Shown piece by piece: positions 24,895 to 37,196 of a stretch of DNA of 64,000 nucleotides. The translations under genes and the position numbers were made by a program. A model generated the notes under the pieces. The model saw nothing but the letters and a program-made list of their open reading frames with translations, was not told where the DNA came from and did not search any database. Source of the DNA: Protonemura montana. Its lineage: Eukaryota > Arthropoda > Insecta > Plecoptera > Nemouridae. Numbering within the stretch: the first letter of the stretch is position 1; the number at the start of each line of letters is the position of its first letter. The stretch covers positions 7,223,860 through 7,287,859 of the forward strand of contig OX387604.1 in NCBI GenBank assembly GCA_947568835.1, in the 5' to 3' direction.

Positions 24895-27448
24895 CCTCTG
24901 TCGACAACAGCGACTCTCCTACTGGAGTAACCCGCTAGACCAAGCCAGAAATTAACCGTTCCGTTGGTCCACTTCACATCGAGAGTCAACATTGCGCGCA
25001 GGTGACACTCCTGCTTTCAAGTTCGCACTGTATTTGTATCACACCATGATCACACATCCGTGTTTGCATGACAGAGATGAGAGAACCAGACGTGGACCAG
25101 CTACATCTGGAACGAAATATTGACCGAGTGCGCAGAGTTCAGCTCAGTTTCTTCAACATTCTGAACACTTTTTTTTCGATATTAACACATGGATCGGGTC
25201 AATCCATCTGCAGTAGATATTATTGGTATGTACCCATTTTGGGTTCCAGAACCGGTATTCCTTGTCAGCACGCCTATCCCCAAGAGTTACATCGCCGCGG
25301 TTGCATGCACTCACGAGCACAAGGTTACCCAACTGCGCGTAAAATATTCCCTTAAATAATTGCATTTCATCGTACCACAGTCACATTTATTTTGCATGTT
25401 GCATTTTTTACAGTTGCTTCGACTAGCGCTAACCACTAATTTTAACTACTTGCATATACCAAGTAAATGCAAACCAACAACATTTTGCTCTCGCCAATTT
25501 AAGTTACTAGCTCTTATTTGACAGGGCTTGCTTTTACGGGAGCAGATGCGAGTCCCGAGCATAACAATATAATATTACAAATATAACAACACGCTAACAC
25601 TAATAAGTATTACCGACACTGTGTTAATCGATGCTAAATAAAGGCATTGTATTTCTCCACATGTAATCAAATCAAGCGCTAACTCGGCCGAGACGTTCAA
25701 GTCATTTCACGTGGTTTGATCTAACAATTTTGTATCTTTAGAAAGACGAGAACGTGGCTGCAAAAAACGTTTAATAAAAATTGTAACAAGAATTGTGCCT
25801 GACAATGAGTGACAGTAAAAAAGACAATGTTTACTACCATACCTCTACACAAACACATCGACATCTGAAACAATATTAACAGTTTTTTTCTATTTAGTCA
25901 GTAATGATATTGTCATTGTTAATGTTATTTAAGTAACACCCATGTTTCAATTTCCAAAGCCAAACGCAGCTTAACTTCAGTGGAGAAAGAAAATAAATGT
26001 CTGTTACTTTCATCGTTTGTCCCCTAATTTTGCAATATAATGCACACACAAACACGTATTATAAGCAGCTAACAATAAGAGTGAAACATGATCTTTTAAA
26101 GTCATTAGAAGCATTGATCAAAAACGGACTAAGCATTCTACCAATACCACCTTTATCTCATGGGTATTGAACAAGCATGAACATCTAATGTATTCTCATT
26201 CTGGCCCAGTTTAGTTTGGCACAGTAAAATTGGAAATCAAATGATTACTGATTAACATTGATATGTCTTAATTACGAATATGGTTTATCTAAATAGTTGA
26301 CGACAATCTCAACAAGCTATAATAATCATTCAGTGGTCAACAAATTTCATAAACAATTAATGCAATTTTGTTAGGCGAATTCGTTTCAATAGTGTATATC
26401 GTCATTCTACACAATGTATTCATATTTTAGTGCAATCATAGGTACTAGCCTGTGGTACCAGGTAATAATTTGACATGCCAATGCACATCGTTTACTGGTG
26501 ATGACCATCTTGGTGCATACATCACCTCACTCAAAGTAACAGCACTTTTCAAGTCATGCTCTGCAACTGCAAGTGGCCTTGTTTCTGAGATATCAGCTCT
26601 TCATGCCTACACATATCACAGTAACAAGAACAACAATTAATATATCAACAACGTGTTAGATATTTGTGTATAATGTTTGGCAATAACCAACTATATGCAA
26701 CACTTGCTGGAATTCTACAGAGCTCCAAAACTAAACCCTTTCCATCTCCAAAAACTGCAGATTTCACCGAGGAGTTTGCAGTAGTTACTCCTATACGGCC
26801 AAATTTTTTTTATTTTTTATAAATATGCGGAATGTAATGTCAGAAGCGAGTGATCAGTAATGAAATGACTTTCTTAATATCCTCTGTAGCTGCCAGTTCC
26901 ATCATAACAAGTTACAAGTATGCCTGCTTAATCTAGCTCAGCTACTGGATATGCTGAATGAAATATGACCAACAGTCAAGAATACTACATGTGCTAATGC
27001 CCACATTTTATATCATTCAATATGATATTTTTATAGTAATTGGTCATGAGAGCATTGCATTTAGTTACTGTTGTATAATAATAATTATTTTTGGGAGAAT
27101 TTAAGATATTAACATTTAATTAAATCTGAAAACAATCACCGTTAACTGTCAACTTTTAATGATGCCCAATGGGCAATTGGAGATGAATACAAGCGATCAA
27201 GGTTTACGTAACTCTCAGGATTCTCATCACTTTCAGAGACAGCCTTTTGCTGACAGTCAATTAATAACATGGTTAGAATCTCCAGTTAAAAAATAATCAT
27301 TTGCCTGGAGTACGCCTTAACGATAAATTCTTATTCTTATGCTCAATGTGACCTGCACAAAAAAATGTTTGTTAATAACAACTAAGTAATGAGTGTTGCA
27401 AATTGAGGCTGCCAATGGAGTGTAAATGACAGTGGGGAGGCTTGACGT
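24895..27448. other. Aminopeptidase upstream region and uridine phosphorylase 3' flank
   Basis: No exon was supported. 24900-25300 is relatively GC-richer and probably holds the promoter of the minus-strand aminopeptidase. 25350-27440 is AT-rich and shows nothing recognisable apart from the expected 3' UTR of uridine phosphorylase. Confidence 0.4.
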
Positions 27449-30400
27449 TTAGTCGTAGGTCTCCGACTCCTGTTGCACCAGTTTGAAGCGGCGCGGGCTC
27501 TTGACGCACATTGAGCCACAGTGGCCATCCAAAGAGAGGCGGCCTTTCATCGTCAAGTAGCGCTTGATATAACGAGACACCAGCTTCTGGGGTCGTTGCT
27601 GCCATTCGTCCAATACTTCTTTCGGAGCGAGAACCTACCAACAGTTTGCCATCAGCATCTTACTCTCTCCTAGCAACATTTTAAGGTGGACAATTCTCAC
27701 AGGCTTGGACATATTATCGACTGTTAGCACTCAGAAACAAAAGCTATTTTACATTTAGTTTTTTTTACTCGCAACTCCTTTGGATGAACGATAAGTATTA
27801 CTAAGCCATTAATGAACTTGTACCAGCTTAGCATGGATGATTCAATGAGAATATTGATTGTTGGAAAAGTAAATACTTTGAGGTTGAAGTAAGAATTCAA
27901 GTTTTAATGGGTACCTGATCTCCTTTCAGCCGGTCCATGAGGGTGACGCAGATGACAGCAGATTTGATACCGGCATGATGGGTGAGAGCGGCAAACGAGA
28001 GGGACTCCATTTCTATGTTGACTACGCCTGCTTTGTGCACATTATTCAAGTACTCCATTTTGTCGGCTTCAGTGAAATCACAGAAGGCACCATCGAGACG
28101 CCCTTGACCTGAAACCACCCATGCTTTTAACAAACTTCCGCTAGCTATATTAACAGAGAGACAAAAGAGCTACAGATACCAAATAGACAACCTTCGTAAA
28201 AATCGTACGTGCACATAGTCTTTCCCGTGACAGTGTCGTAAGGGTCTTCTGGTTCAGAAAGAGCTCGAAGTTCTCTTACAAGCTTCTTATCCAGCTTAGC
28301 AGGACGTTTTACCAATTTTCCTAGCACAGGCTAGGGACAAAGTAATGGAAATCAATTAATTTTTGAGCATTTGTCTGATTCTTAATAAACTTGAAAGAAA
28401 TATTAGAAAGCTTTGTTTTAGTCAGATAATAAATGAGAGTGTACCAGTTCAAGACTCGGTTTCAGCATGCCGTCCACAGCTTCTTCGGAGATGACGACTG
28501 TTCCACCTTCGAGCCCAATTCCGCCACACGTTCCGATGCGGAAGAAAATTGGATCTCGCACTCGAGCATGGTACATCAACTTGATCACTTCGTGAAGAAG
28601 AATGCCCACCGAAGGGATGCCCATGCCATGCTGGAATCAAAAGTGGTTCTTATTCTTATGTCCAAAGTGCAACAATTATCACAAGGAAAAGGGTGAATAT
28701 CAAATCAGGAAAGTTAAAATGTTGCAATGCTTAATTCACAATTGTAAACAAACTGAAGATAATTTATTAAAATTTCTGTACTATTCTGTATAATTGAAAG
28801 CACATTGGCCTGAGTGGATGAATTATTCAACAAGTCTGCTGTTTGAAATAAGAATAATATACCTAAATGCAGCAAGGAGCGTGTATGCTCAATAATTAAC
28901 TCTGGCACTTTTCCGATTAGTATGCAAATGGAGCACTAACTTTCGATACTTCAAAAAATTATGTTTTAACAATGTGCATCCATGCTATGTCAATGCATTA
29001 TACTCATAGCTAAATGGATGTTAACGGATGTGTTTAGGAAAATATCAAAGCTTCAGGCATTCTGTATCTTTAAATTCTTTCAGAGGTGGGCATGGTGCCT
29101 GTCTTGCAAGATTTTGGCTTTGGGAGTGCAGTGATGCACTTTAAGCTGGGGCTTTTCTTAAACTTGATTGAAACTTTAAAGAAGCGATTACAGAGCAACA
29201 AGACAACATCCAGTTGAGCATATCAGTAGTATATATTTAGAAGGTTACTGAGATTCATCTGGTTTGGAAGGTGGGAACTGGAATGAGCCTTGGTGAACTT
29301 ATGCTAATTATGCTTCAACCGAAGGCAGGTGAACTTACGCTTATCGACAGCACCGGGCCCACTTTGTACATCGAGTAACGATATGAGTATTGGCTGATGT
29401 CAGAGAGTGTCGTGCCAGCTGGCAACTTGTGACCGATCTCCTCCATGATATAGTATGCAAACTGCTCCACTCGTTTGGGGGTTCCTCCCATGCACACAAA
29501 CTGCAAAAAAATTATAATTTCAAACTACATATCAGCATCAACACAAGTCACAAACAGCAGACACAGTGCACGTCAGAGATGGTGGCTTCGTGGGTGCTAA
29601 ATCGATAGAGTGCCGGACACTCAAAAGTTCCAAAATAACGGGCAGAACTCATCAACTGTTCAGTGTATTTTGATACTTTTCCCACAGGCTGATGAGTTCT
29701 TTACATACCTACTCCATGATTTTTTAATTTATTTTGGTGAAAATGTATTTCACTTAGCCAATTGAGCCATAATTTGGCTAAGTAAAACTCGAGGTAATAA
29801 AATAATAGCTGCGCATTTGTATACTTCATCACTACCGATAAAAGCCTAAACAATTCGTTGTATAAAATAGTTATCCACTTTTCTCTTTTTTCTGAGATAA
29901 GTTTGTTTGTTTGTTTATTTGTTTATTTTGCTCGTTATCACAATTGTACATAGAGTTTACAGGATTTGAGCTCGTCAATAATTAAAAATTTAATAAAATA
30001 AGGTAAGAATATAAAAATAAATTAAGTTAATAATTAAAAATGTGCATTTCAGACTCTCTGAGAATGCTACCTTTGGTTTGATTGCGACTACCAGACATAC
30101 TGCCACTACCAGACACAGTAGTCTAGTATGCCAAACAAGCCTGTCAGTTGTTTTTTGGTGATGGTTTCTAGACTATCCCCCCCCCCCCCCCCCCCCCCCC
30201 CAACTCATACACATTTGGTTTTAATTTCTGTAAGTCAGGCCAAAATTGGCTCAACCAAAGGTCTATAACTGGCAGTGGAAGCATTTTGAATTATTCCGAC
30301 AAATCGACTAGAAAACGGAACGCTGCATTATTTTTGGTACTGTGCTCGAGCCTGTTTTTGCTGGTGGGAAGGTTTTAAGTCCAGTTTGAAAAGACCCGTT

Positions 30401-33400
30401 TTTGGGATTTGAAGAATTATCACTGGGCCCAGGCAGCACAAGCTTCAAAGAAAACCTTTTAGTTTCCAAAACTGTGTGGTTTTCAGACTCATTTTCTGCC
30501 ACTCGCTTCACCTTCCATTTTTGAATTTTTTGTCTACCAAATCAGTTGATCAGCAAAATCAGTTTTAATTTTTCCCTAGAAGCCGCACTGGCAACTGTTT
30601 TTCGCTTAAAAATGTAAGCTATATTCAAGAGCAAAACTTCCCTGTCAAGCAAGGCAATGGCTTATTTACAAAAATCTCCACCAAAGGAAAATGCCCTACA
30701 CTACACAGTCTATACAAGTCTAAAGTAAAATAGATAAGATATAAAGAAAATGTTAACCTGCATTTTTTTAAATCCCAAACTGCCTGATTATCTCAAAAAT
30801 AATGGCTTAATAACAAGTGTAGGCTTGCGCGAGAGGTGCTTTTACGATTCGGATTAAAATGGGCGCATGCCATATGTTGTAGTTAAAGCGAATTGTTATG
30901 ATTACGTCACAGCCATATGCTGGTTAGTCAACTTATTTTCCACCGTGCTACAGATATATTTTAACTATATTATAATTATTTTATTATCTCGACATATTAT
31001 TATATACATCGGTGAAGGAACTGTAATCGGTACAATGCTATTTGAGTTTGAGAACAGTAAGCACTATGTTTAAAAGTACAAAAATTGATCTAAATTCCGA
31101 TCTTTGATATATTTACGAGTTGTGCCACTACTATTTTTCGGCTGGGGGGGGGGGGGGGGGGAGGGGGGGGGGGGGGGGGGGGGAGGGGGCTAGCTTTTCA
31201 ACTACGAGAGTCGTCCCTGTGGTACAAATTACAGGTAGTTGATAGAATGGCATGTTTTGCTCTAAACCGGTAGTGCATAGAGATGGCAATGATAACAGTT
31301 ACAGCAATCTCTTCGCCATGTTTAATTGAACGCTTGATGTTTCTTGATTAATTTTCAATGATTTGGGATATACTTGTCGATGAATCTTAATTTGTCAATT
31401 AATTAAGCACGTATTTATCAGAGATTAGCTAATTGGATAAAATATACCTACGAGTAATCATTGTAAAACCAATATCTGTCTGCAACAATTGTGTGAAACG
31501 TGAATTTTTAATTTTCCTTTGTTCTGTTATTAACATAGATTATTTTGTGCGCAGATCTAGAAACAAAATGGATAGATGCGATTAGATCAGACATATCTAG
31601 CAAAAAGTAAGGTCAGCATCGAGAAAAGGGTCGAAAGGCTACTCGAAATGAGTGACGTACAATAATAACTTTGGATATGAATGGATTAAATAACGTATAC
31701 ATAAACCCAGCGTATTTAACCTTGTCCTCCAAATTGTATGGTAGCAGTGACGCTATCAGCATCGAAAAAATTCGTATAATGTTGATTTACTCAGGTAAAA
31801 AATTTTAAAAAGGCAATACATAAATCTTGCTCCAACACATTCCTGGTCTACAAGAGTCTCCGCCAGTAAATTCATGTGAAACACTTGGAACTGTGAGTGT
31901 TTATTACAGTAATAAAAGGTAAAATATTGTTCTGAGATATCAGTTATTAGCTCTTTATTGATCAATTGATCACAATAAGTCATGATAAAAAATCATTAGA
32001 TTCTGAATAGAAATGCTGACGACGTAATTACAAATACGAAAGGATGTGAGCAAAGAAAGAAGTGTGATTGTGTATTTAAGAAATTAGCATAGTTTCAAGG
32101 TTAACAGCCTCGAATAATTCAGGGGTAGAGAACATGACCATAAACCATGACCTTCCCAAATAAACTGGCAGTATTGAAACATAGGTTACAAGGCAAATCT
32201 GCCTTGTCACAACGAAACAGCAACATAAAGATTGTGAAGGTAAAAACAAAAGTTGTTTTTGTCAACTTGTCTGAAGGCCAGTGGGTGGGTTTGGGTTGGG
32301 TGGGGTTGGTTTGGTTTGGCTGGCCCAGAGCAGTTTGATCATTAATAACAGTCCTCTTGAGGTTACCTTGATGTCACCAAACATGCTGACAAGATCATGC
32401 GACTCGCTGCCGAGCGCGAGGTGGTACAAGATATCCTGGTCCATCAACTCGATGTTTGGATTTCGCAAACGCACGGAACCATCGGGGAACCTGCGCACAG
32501 AAAACACATGCACATAGGTTATAGTTTAGAGATTATAGTGATAGCACAAACAGATGACTTTCCAGTCATAGAAGGTGGTCGAAAGAATGCTTCTTAGCGG
32601 GCATTAATTTGCCACTAAAAATAACTGAGCGACGACGACAGTAGGATTGGGACACCGAAAGAGGAAAGAAACACTACAAATAGCTGTTATGGTTTTAACC
32701 GGTTACTGGCAAAACACCGGAACTACTTTATCTATCGATCGAAATTATTAATTCCTAAATTCAGGGGAACAATGACACTTCCTTGTTATGACAGAGATAA
32801 CAAGGTGTGTGTGTGTGTAGGTGTGTGTGTGTGTGTGTGCGCGCGATAATGCGCGCTATTAATTCGCATTATCGAAGCATTCTATATTTAATTATAAATA
32901 TTGCGTATTCCAGAAAAAGTTTGGTTTATGAAATCCCGCCCAGTAATCCGAAACGGTTACGATAATTGATTGATTAATTGATATTTCATTTGTGACATTC
33001 CAGCTGAATGTTTCACCCACAGGTATTTATGAACACACCTAACATATAGCAAAAGCATACCTTTTTCCTTCCTTGACACTATGCATCGTGTAGCAAACTT
33101 CGCACATTGTTTCGGGGTGATCGTTTTCCCTCACTGCTGCAAAATTGGGGCACACGTCACTGTCATTACTGATGTTTTCAATATTCTCTGTTGAACTCAT
33201 CGAATCGCTTGAAGATTCACAAATAGATCCATTTTTCAAAATTCCCGCTGTCAGTCTATGAGAATTGCTCTCCTCTACCAAGCTGTTGCCATTCATGATT
33301 GCAATAATATCGTAATGACAGCTTGAACGGATTGATGGGAACCGTGTTGGGTCGACCCTTGCCGGATGATGACTCGCTAGTGACTGATTCTGTTGTAACG

Positions 33401-33470
33401 TGCGTTGCGACTGGCTAGCCGCATGACTACATGATAGCCGCTGATACTGGATATGCTTCCCATTCCCCAT
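27449..33470 (-). CDS. Upp: Uridine phosphorylase
   Basis: Seven exons join in phase: 33061-33470, 32367-32490, 29339-29500, 28445-28630, 28192-28330, 27915-28108 and 27449-27634. The product has 466 residues, against about 310 for vertebrate UPP1. The catalytic part starts at about residue 140 (RNPNIELMDQDILYHLALG). It has ISHGMGIPSVGILLHEVIKL, the phosphate-binding RIGTCGGIG, TGKTMCTYDFYEGQGRLDGA and the substrate-binding NIEMES. The enzyme splits uridine to uracil and ribose-1-phosphate in cytosolic pyrimidine salvage. The first exon is closed upstream by an in-frame TGA directly before GAA-ATG, so the start is 33470 or an inner ATG near 33297. The resulting 135-residue Ser/Asn-rich N-terminal extension, with a CEVC pair, is not part of the enzyme fold. 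It may be isoform-specific or partly untranslated. The intron 29501-32366 carries a LINE remnant and the C and G tracts. Confidence 0.95.
29895..30050 (-). repeat. 3' end of a non-LTR retrotransposon (LINE)
   Basis: Read on the minus strand it shares the words TTGACGAGCTC, ATCCTGTAA and TTGTGATAA with the 3' UTR of the LINE fragment at 38811-39285, and it ends in an AATAAACAAATAAACAAAC-type tail. It lies inside an intron of uridine phosphorylase. Confidence 0.5.
30177..30201 (+). repeat. Poly(C) run, 25 bp
   Basis: An uninterrupted C homopolymer in the uridine phosphorylase intron. Similar runs occur at 4484-4496, 6154-6171, 34117-34133, 40540-40555, 40816-40832 and 42696-42709. Confidence 0.9.
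31144..31189 (+). repeat. Poly(G) tract, 46 bp with two A interruptions
   Basis: G runs of 18, 21 and 5 bases separated by single A residues. It could form intramolecular G-quadruplexes. It lies in the uridine phosphorylase intron, so the pre-mRNA carries the C-rich complement. Confidence 0.9.
32805..32846. repeat. GT microsatellite followed by a GCGCGC run
   Basis: Alternating purine-pyrimidine DNA (GT repeats, then GCGCGCG), followed by GATAATGCGC and its near-inverted copy GCATTATC. Able to form Z-DNA. Intronic. Confidence 0.8.
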
Positions 33471-35616
33471 TTCTCATTCCTTGTTTCCCATACCACAGTC
33501 CCTTGCGATCCAGTCAGACTGCGCAAATCACGAAAGGGGGAAAGATTTTAAACAATCGCCAAGTCCTTACATTCCACCAGATTCGTTGACAGAGTTTTAT
33601 GGATTGTACATTGTCGCGTTCAAAATGGACTGACCATTGGCTGAGAAATAACTTGTGTATGATTTGCTGCATTCACACAAAATCGTTGTCTATTAATGGA
33701 CCGTTCTTTACATATAATTACGCATTTTTAAAGCTGGAACATCCTACACCCAATCGCAAGAATTTATCAAACTGACCAAGTTTTGAGATCATTTGGCTTT
33801 GAACTATCAAAGGCAAGCCGGTTCTACCAACGGTTCTACCAAACTTCTACTACGTCCTTTTCCACCGTCAATTCATAGGCGCCAGCAACGTCTTCTCCAG
33901 AATGATTTCTAATTTTTTTTCTACTGTACCCATTCTATTTGGCTGCTATTCTCGAAAACAAGTAAGTACATTTTGACGACATCGCCGTAAAGTGGCTTGA
34001 AATGTGTGTTATTAACGTGTTTTTGGCAATTTCTGGGCCTGATATCAATTCTATCATTATATCACAAGCTACTCGATAGGTGAAATGCTAACTTCAACCG
34101 TAGGAAAAGTTACCCTCCCCCCCCCCCCCCCCCAAAAAAAAAGAAACTTGCCGAGTAGCCCATGGCCATCATTCCTCTGAACCTCCGGCCGAATCGGGTA
34201 AATGATATTCGATTTTAGGGGCTCGTAATATCTGTGGAACCGTAGTACCGTAGTACCGTAGTATCTTTGGTAGTACCATCCAAAGCAAAACCTTTTCACA
34301 ACTCACAAGTACTTGAAAGATATTCCTGATCAACGGAAATATTTTCACAACAATTCTATAAATGCAATGCTTGTTGAACCCGTAAATCGTATTCATTGCC
34401 CTATCATCTAGAAATTAGGAAAGTAAAAACCATGTTTACCATAAAAACCACCAATGGCTGATACGCGATTAAATTGAAATTCACATTTCGGATGTGTACC
34501 AGGTCATACATATAGTCAACTATGATGTACCAATATTTCCTTCATTAATACCAAGTGATGTAGTGGTCAATGCAAGCTGGTAGATGCAGTCCACCATTTA
34601 TTTATATTCTGGCCTTACCGCCTTACTAGTTACTAGATCTGATGTTGAAACCCGTCTTGGAGCAGAAAGAAAAAAAACAGAAAGACAGCAATATAAAAAT
34701 AGTGTAAATGACACGGGCATTCAATATCGCTTCAAAAAATCTTGCAAATTTAACAAATTCGGCCCCCCTCCCCCCCCCTAAAACATCGCGGTTAGCAGAA
34801 AATCATTGCTGATATCTCTGCTCATAAGCTTATTAAGCTTAATTGGCTTCTTCTTCCAATCCTAACCATAATGACACAATTGACATTGTTTACTATTTGT
34901 TCACTCATCCTTCATAGTGTTTGGGGAAAGAGCCAGTGCGCCGATAACGATGCTGATGTGATTTATGATGTGTTAATACGACAAATCAAACAAGGTGGGT
35001 TTTTTATGAATGTTGTGGGTAATTGATCTGAGACAGCTATATCATGTGATGTAGTCTGTCGGCTTATGGCCTTTGACTCGAATAATAGAGATAAGAGGCA
35101 AGTGCGTCTCGCAAATATAGCAATCTAGACAAGCTGATTACTAGAGACACACCCCCGCAATCCACATGTCTTTCTTGAAGTCGAAACGCAAACATGTACT
35201 TGTTGCTAAAAATGTTCTATCTGCTTGCTTATAATTTGTTGTTTAATTATACAATAGAAATAGGCATATTCGATTTGTGTGGAGTATGAATTCGGTATGG
35301 CGTGGTGTCTATTTCGTGGTGATATTTTCAAGCAACATTCAGTGAATAAAGATTATCTGTTTAAGGGTGCGGTCTCTTCCAGTAATTAAAAATCGACTCG
35401 CGATTTAAAGAAAAATATGCACACACACAAACACACACACAAGTATCATAAATGTCTTCCTTTTAAGAATTCTTATTTGAGTTATAAGGGTCCTGTTGGA
35501 ATTTGGAAATGCCCAAATTAGATCAATATAGGTACCTAAACTAAAGCAGCACCAAAGAAGGGAATTGGGAGTGGGTTACATAAAAGAGGTTACAAAGTGA
35601 TGTTAGATATACTCAC
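33471..35616. other. Upstream flank of uridine phosphorylase
   Basis: No coding exon was recognised. Contains a 17-bp poly(C) run at 34117-34133 and a second C-rich stretch near 34763-34778. It may be the first intron of a longer uridine phosphorylase transcript starting near 35.6 kb. Confidence 0.35.
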
Positions 35617-35648
35617 TCAAATTCGTCTACTTCCTCTTCGGAAGACAT
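35617..35648 (-). CDS. Candidate short first coding exon (MSSEEEVDEF), possible alternative start of uridine phosphorylase
   Basis: On the minus strand, ATG at 35648 opens ten codons followed by a consensus donor GTGAGT at 35616-35611, leaving phase 2. The next minus-strand gene is uridine phosphorylase. Splicing to an AG ending at 33283 would enter its exon 1 in frame at LVEESNS. That acceptor has a poor pyrimidine tract and a frame match has a one-in-three chance, so this is only a hypothesis. Confidence 0.3.
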
Positions 35649-35859
35649 TTTAATCAGCAACTTTTTCAATGAAATTTTCGTGCTCGGCTCCACTTTTCTC
35701 CAATTTTCTTTCACCAAAGCTAAAAATAAGCTTGTTTTAATGTTCCAAATCACTGCCGACCTCTGTACATTTCTCAGCGAACAATTAACTGTAGACACAA
35801 ATCTATTTCAATTTTCATCAAGTATAGTTGCTGGTCCTTTCGGATAAGGGAGACAGCTA

Positions 35860-36030
35860 GTTTTAACTGGCTGTTGTTTGGGACGGTAAAGCGGGCAGGC
35901 GGCCTGACTCAAAACGATTTTGTGACGTTGAGCACAAAACGCCGGCGCCGCGAGTGCAGGGGTGTCAAAATGAAGAGGTAAGTTTCAATCAATATCAAGC
36001 CGCCATTTTACTGTTTGTGGCCCACAACAC
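35860..36030. promoter_or_regulatory. Candidate divergent promoter
   Basis: A GC-richer island between the minus-strand ATG at 35648 and a plus-strand ATG at 35970, which is followed directly by a consensus donor (ATGAAGAG, then GTAAGT). It contains GTGACGTTGA (CRE-like), CGCCGGCGCCGCG and AAGCCGCCATTTTAC, which resembles a YY1 site. I could not trace any downstream plus-strand exon that continues the eight-base opening. Confidence 0.35.
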
Positions 36031-37196
36031 AGTCCGCGCTAGCAGGCAGTTCAGAAAACTACAGAAAGTCTTGTTAACAAAAAGTAAATAAAAATAAAGC
36101 AGTGGAAACATGAGCGCGGTGAGGACTGAGTAGCAATCTTCTCACAAATTTTGCGGCAGAAGGCTGAACCAAAATAGAGCCATGTTCCCCCCATTACCTT
36201 TGCGATTCGTACCACTGTATGACTGATGATTCCAAATGACGGTCGATAAACATGCATTCCTTGCCTCTATGGCAAACAGAGATCTTGTTGCAAGACGTGC
36301 TGCACTAGACGCTCGATTCCAGTTCTTGACGATATCACTGAGAGACACAGATTAATAAAATCGTGTCTGTATTCGTATCTCTCATATTTTGGTACGAAAT
36401 ATGAGATAAGACGATATTCGCTAAGCGTAACACTTAAAACACATTCAATACTATTTAATACACAGAAATGATGCTGTATCTGTAACATGTGCTGATTATA
36501 TAGTGATTGCTTCCCAAGGCCTAAATCCCGGGTCATTGCTTATTTCCCAAGGCCAAAATCTCGGGTAATTACTTAATAAAGATCTCCTAAGACGAGCCCG
36601 GTATATTTCGGTCAATGCAAGACAGAAAATAATTTCCTTTATTGCAGTGTCGACCATTGAAGTAAATTGTTGATGTTTTTGTTGTTGGTTTTACTTAGAC
36701 CTCCTTGTTGCACTGACCGGATGAACTGGGGGTATTAAGAATCAATACACCGGATACATTCGTAAGAACGTTGTACAATTTTCTTTTTTTCTTTTTTTAA
36801 ATTTCGTGATAATAAGGTAAATACACTCTAAATATTTCATTTATTTGGGAACACACAGGGCGGAATTATAAAATGCCTGCTTGGTTTCTTGCAGCCCCAC
36901 CAAATTGATTGACAAACATTTCAACTAGTTTTAAAGTTAATCATGCCATTTTGTGAAACCTTTCTGGGGAAATCGATGAATTTCGCCATCACTCGATGCA
37001 ATTAGCATTATCAATAGGAAGCAATATCACCGCAACAAAATCACCTCAGGCTGATATGGTTCATTTGGTCAATCATTATTTTCTTAATTAACATGCATAT
37101 CAGAGCGGTATCAGTAAAAGTGAGTCTCACTTGCTAACCACCCTGAATACAACTAGGACTCTAAACTCAATTCTTGGATAAGAACTATCATTAGCC
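36031..37196. other. Spacer upstream of the carbonic anhydrase pair
   Basis: AT-rich, no exon supported. A good pyrimidine-rich acceptor occurs near 36648, but the sequence after it closes quickly in the phase required by the 35970 ATG. Confidence 0.35.

Noticed and set aside
26452..26640. Plus-strand 62-residue ORF
   Set aside because: No splice sites, no homology recognised, and no neighbouring exons. Taken as chance.
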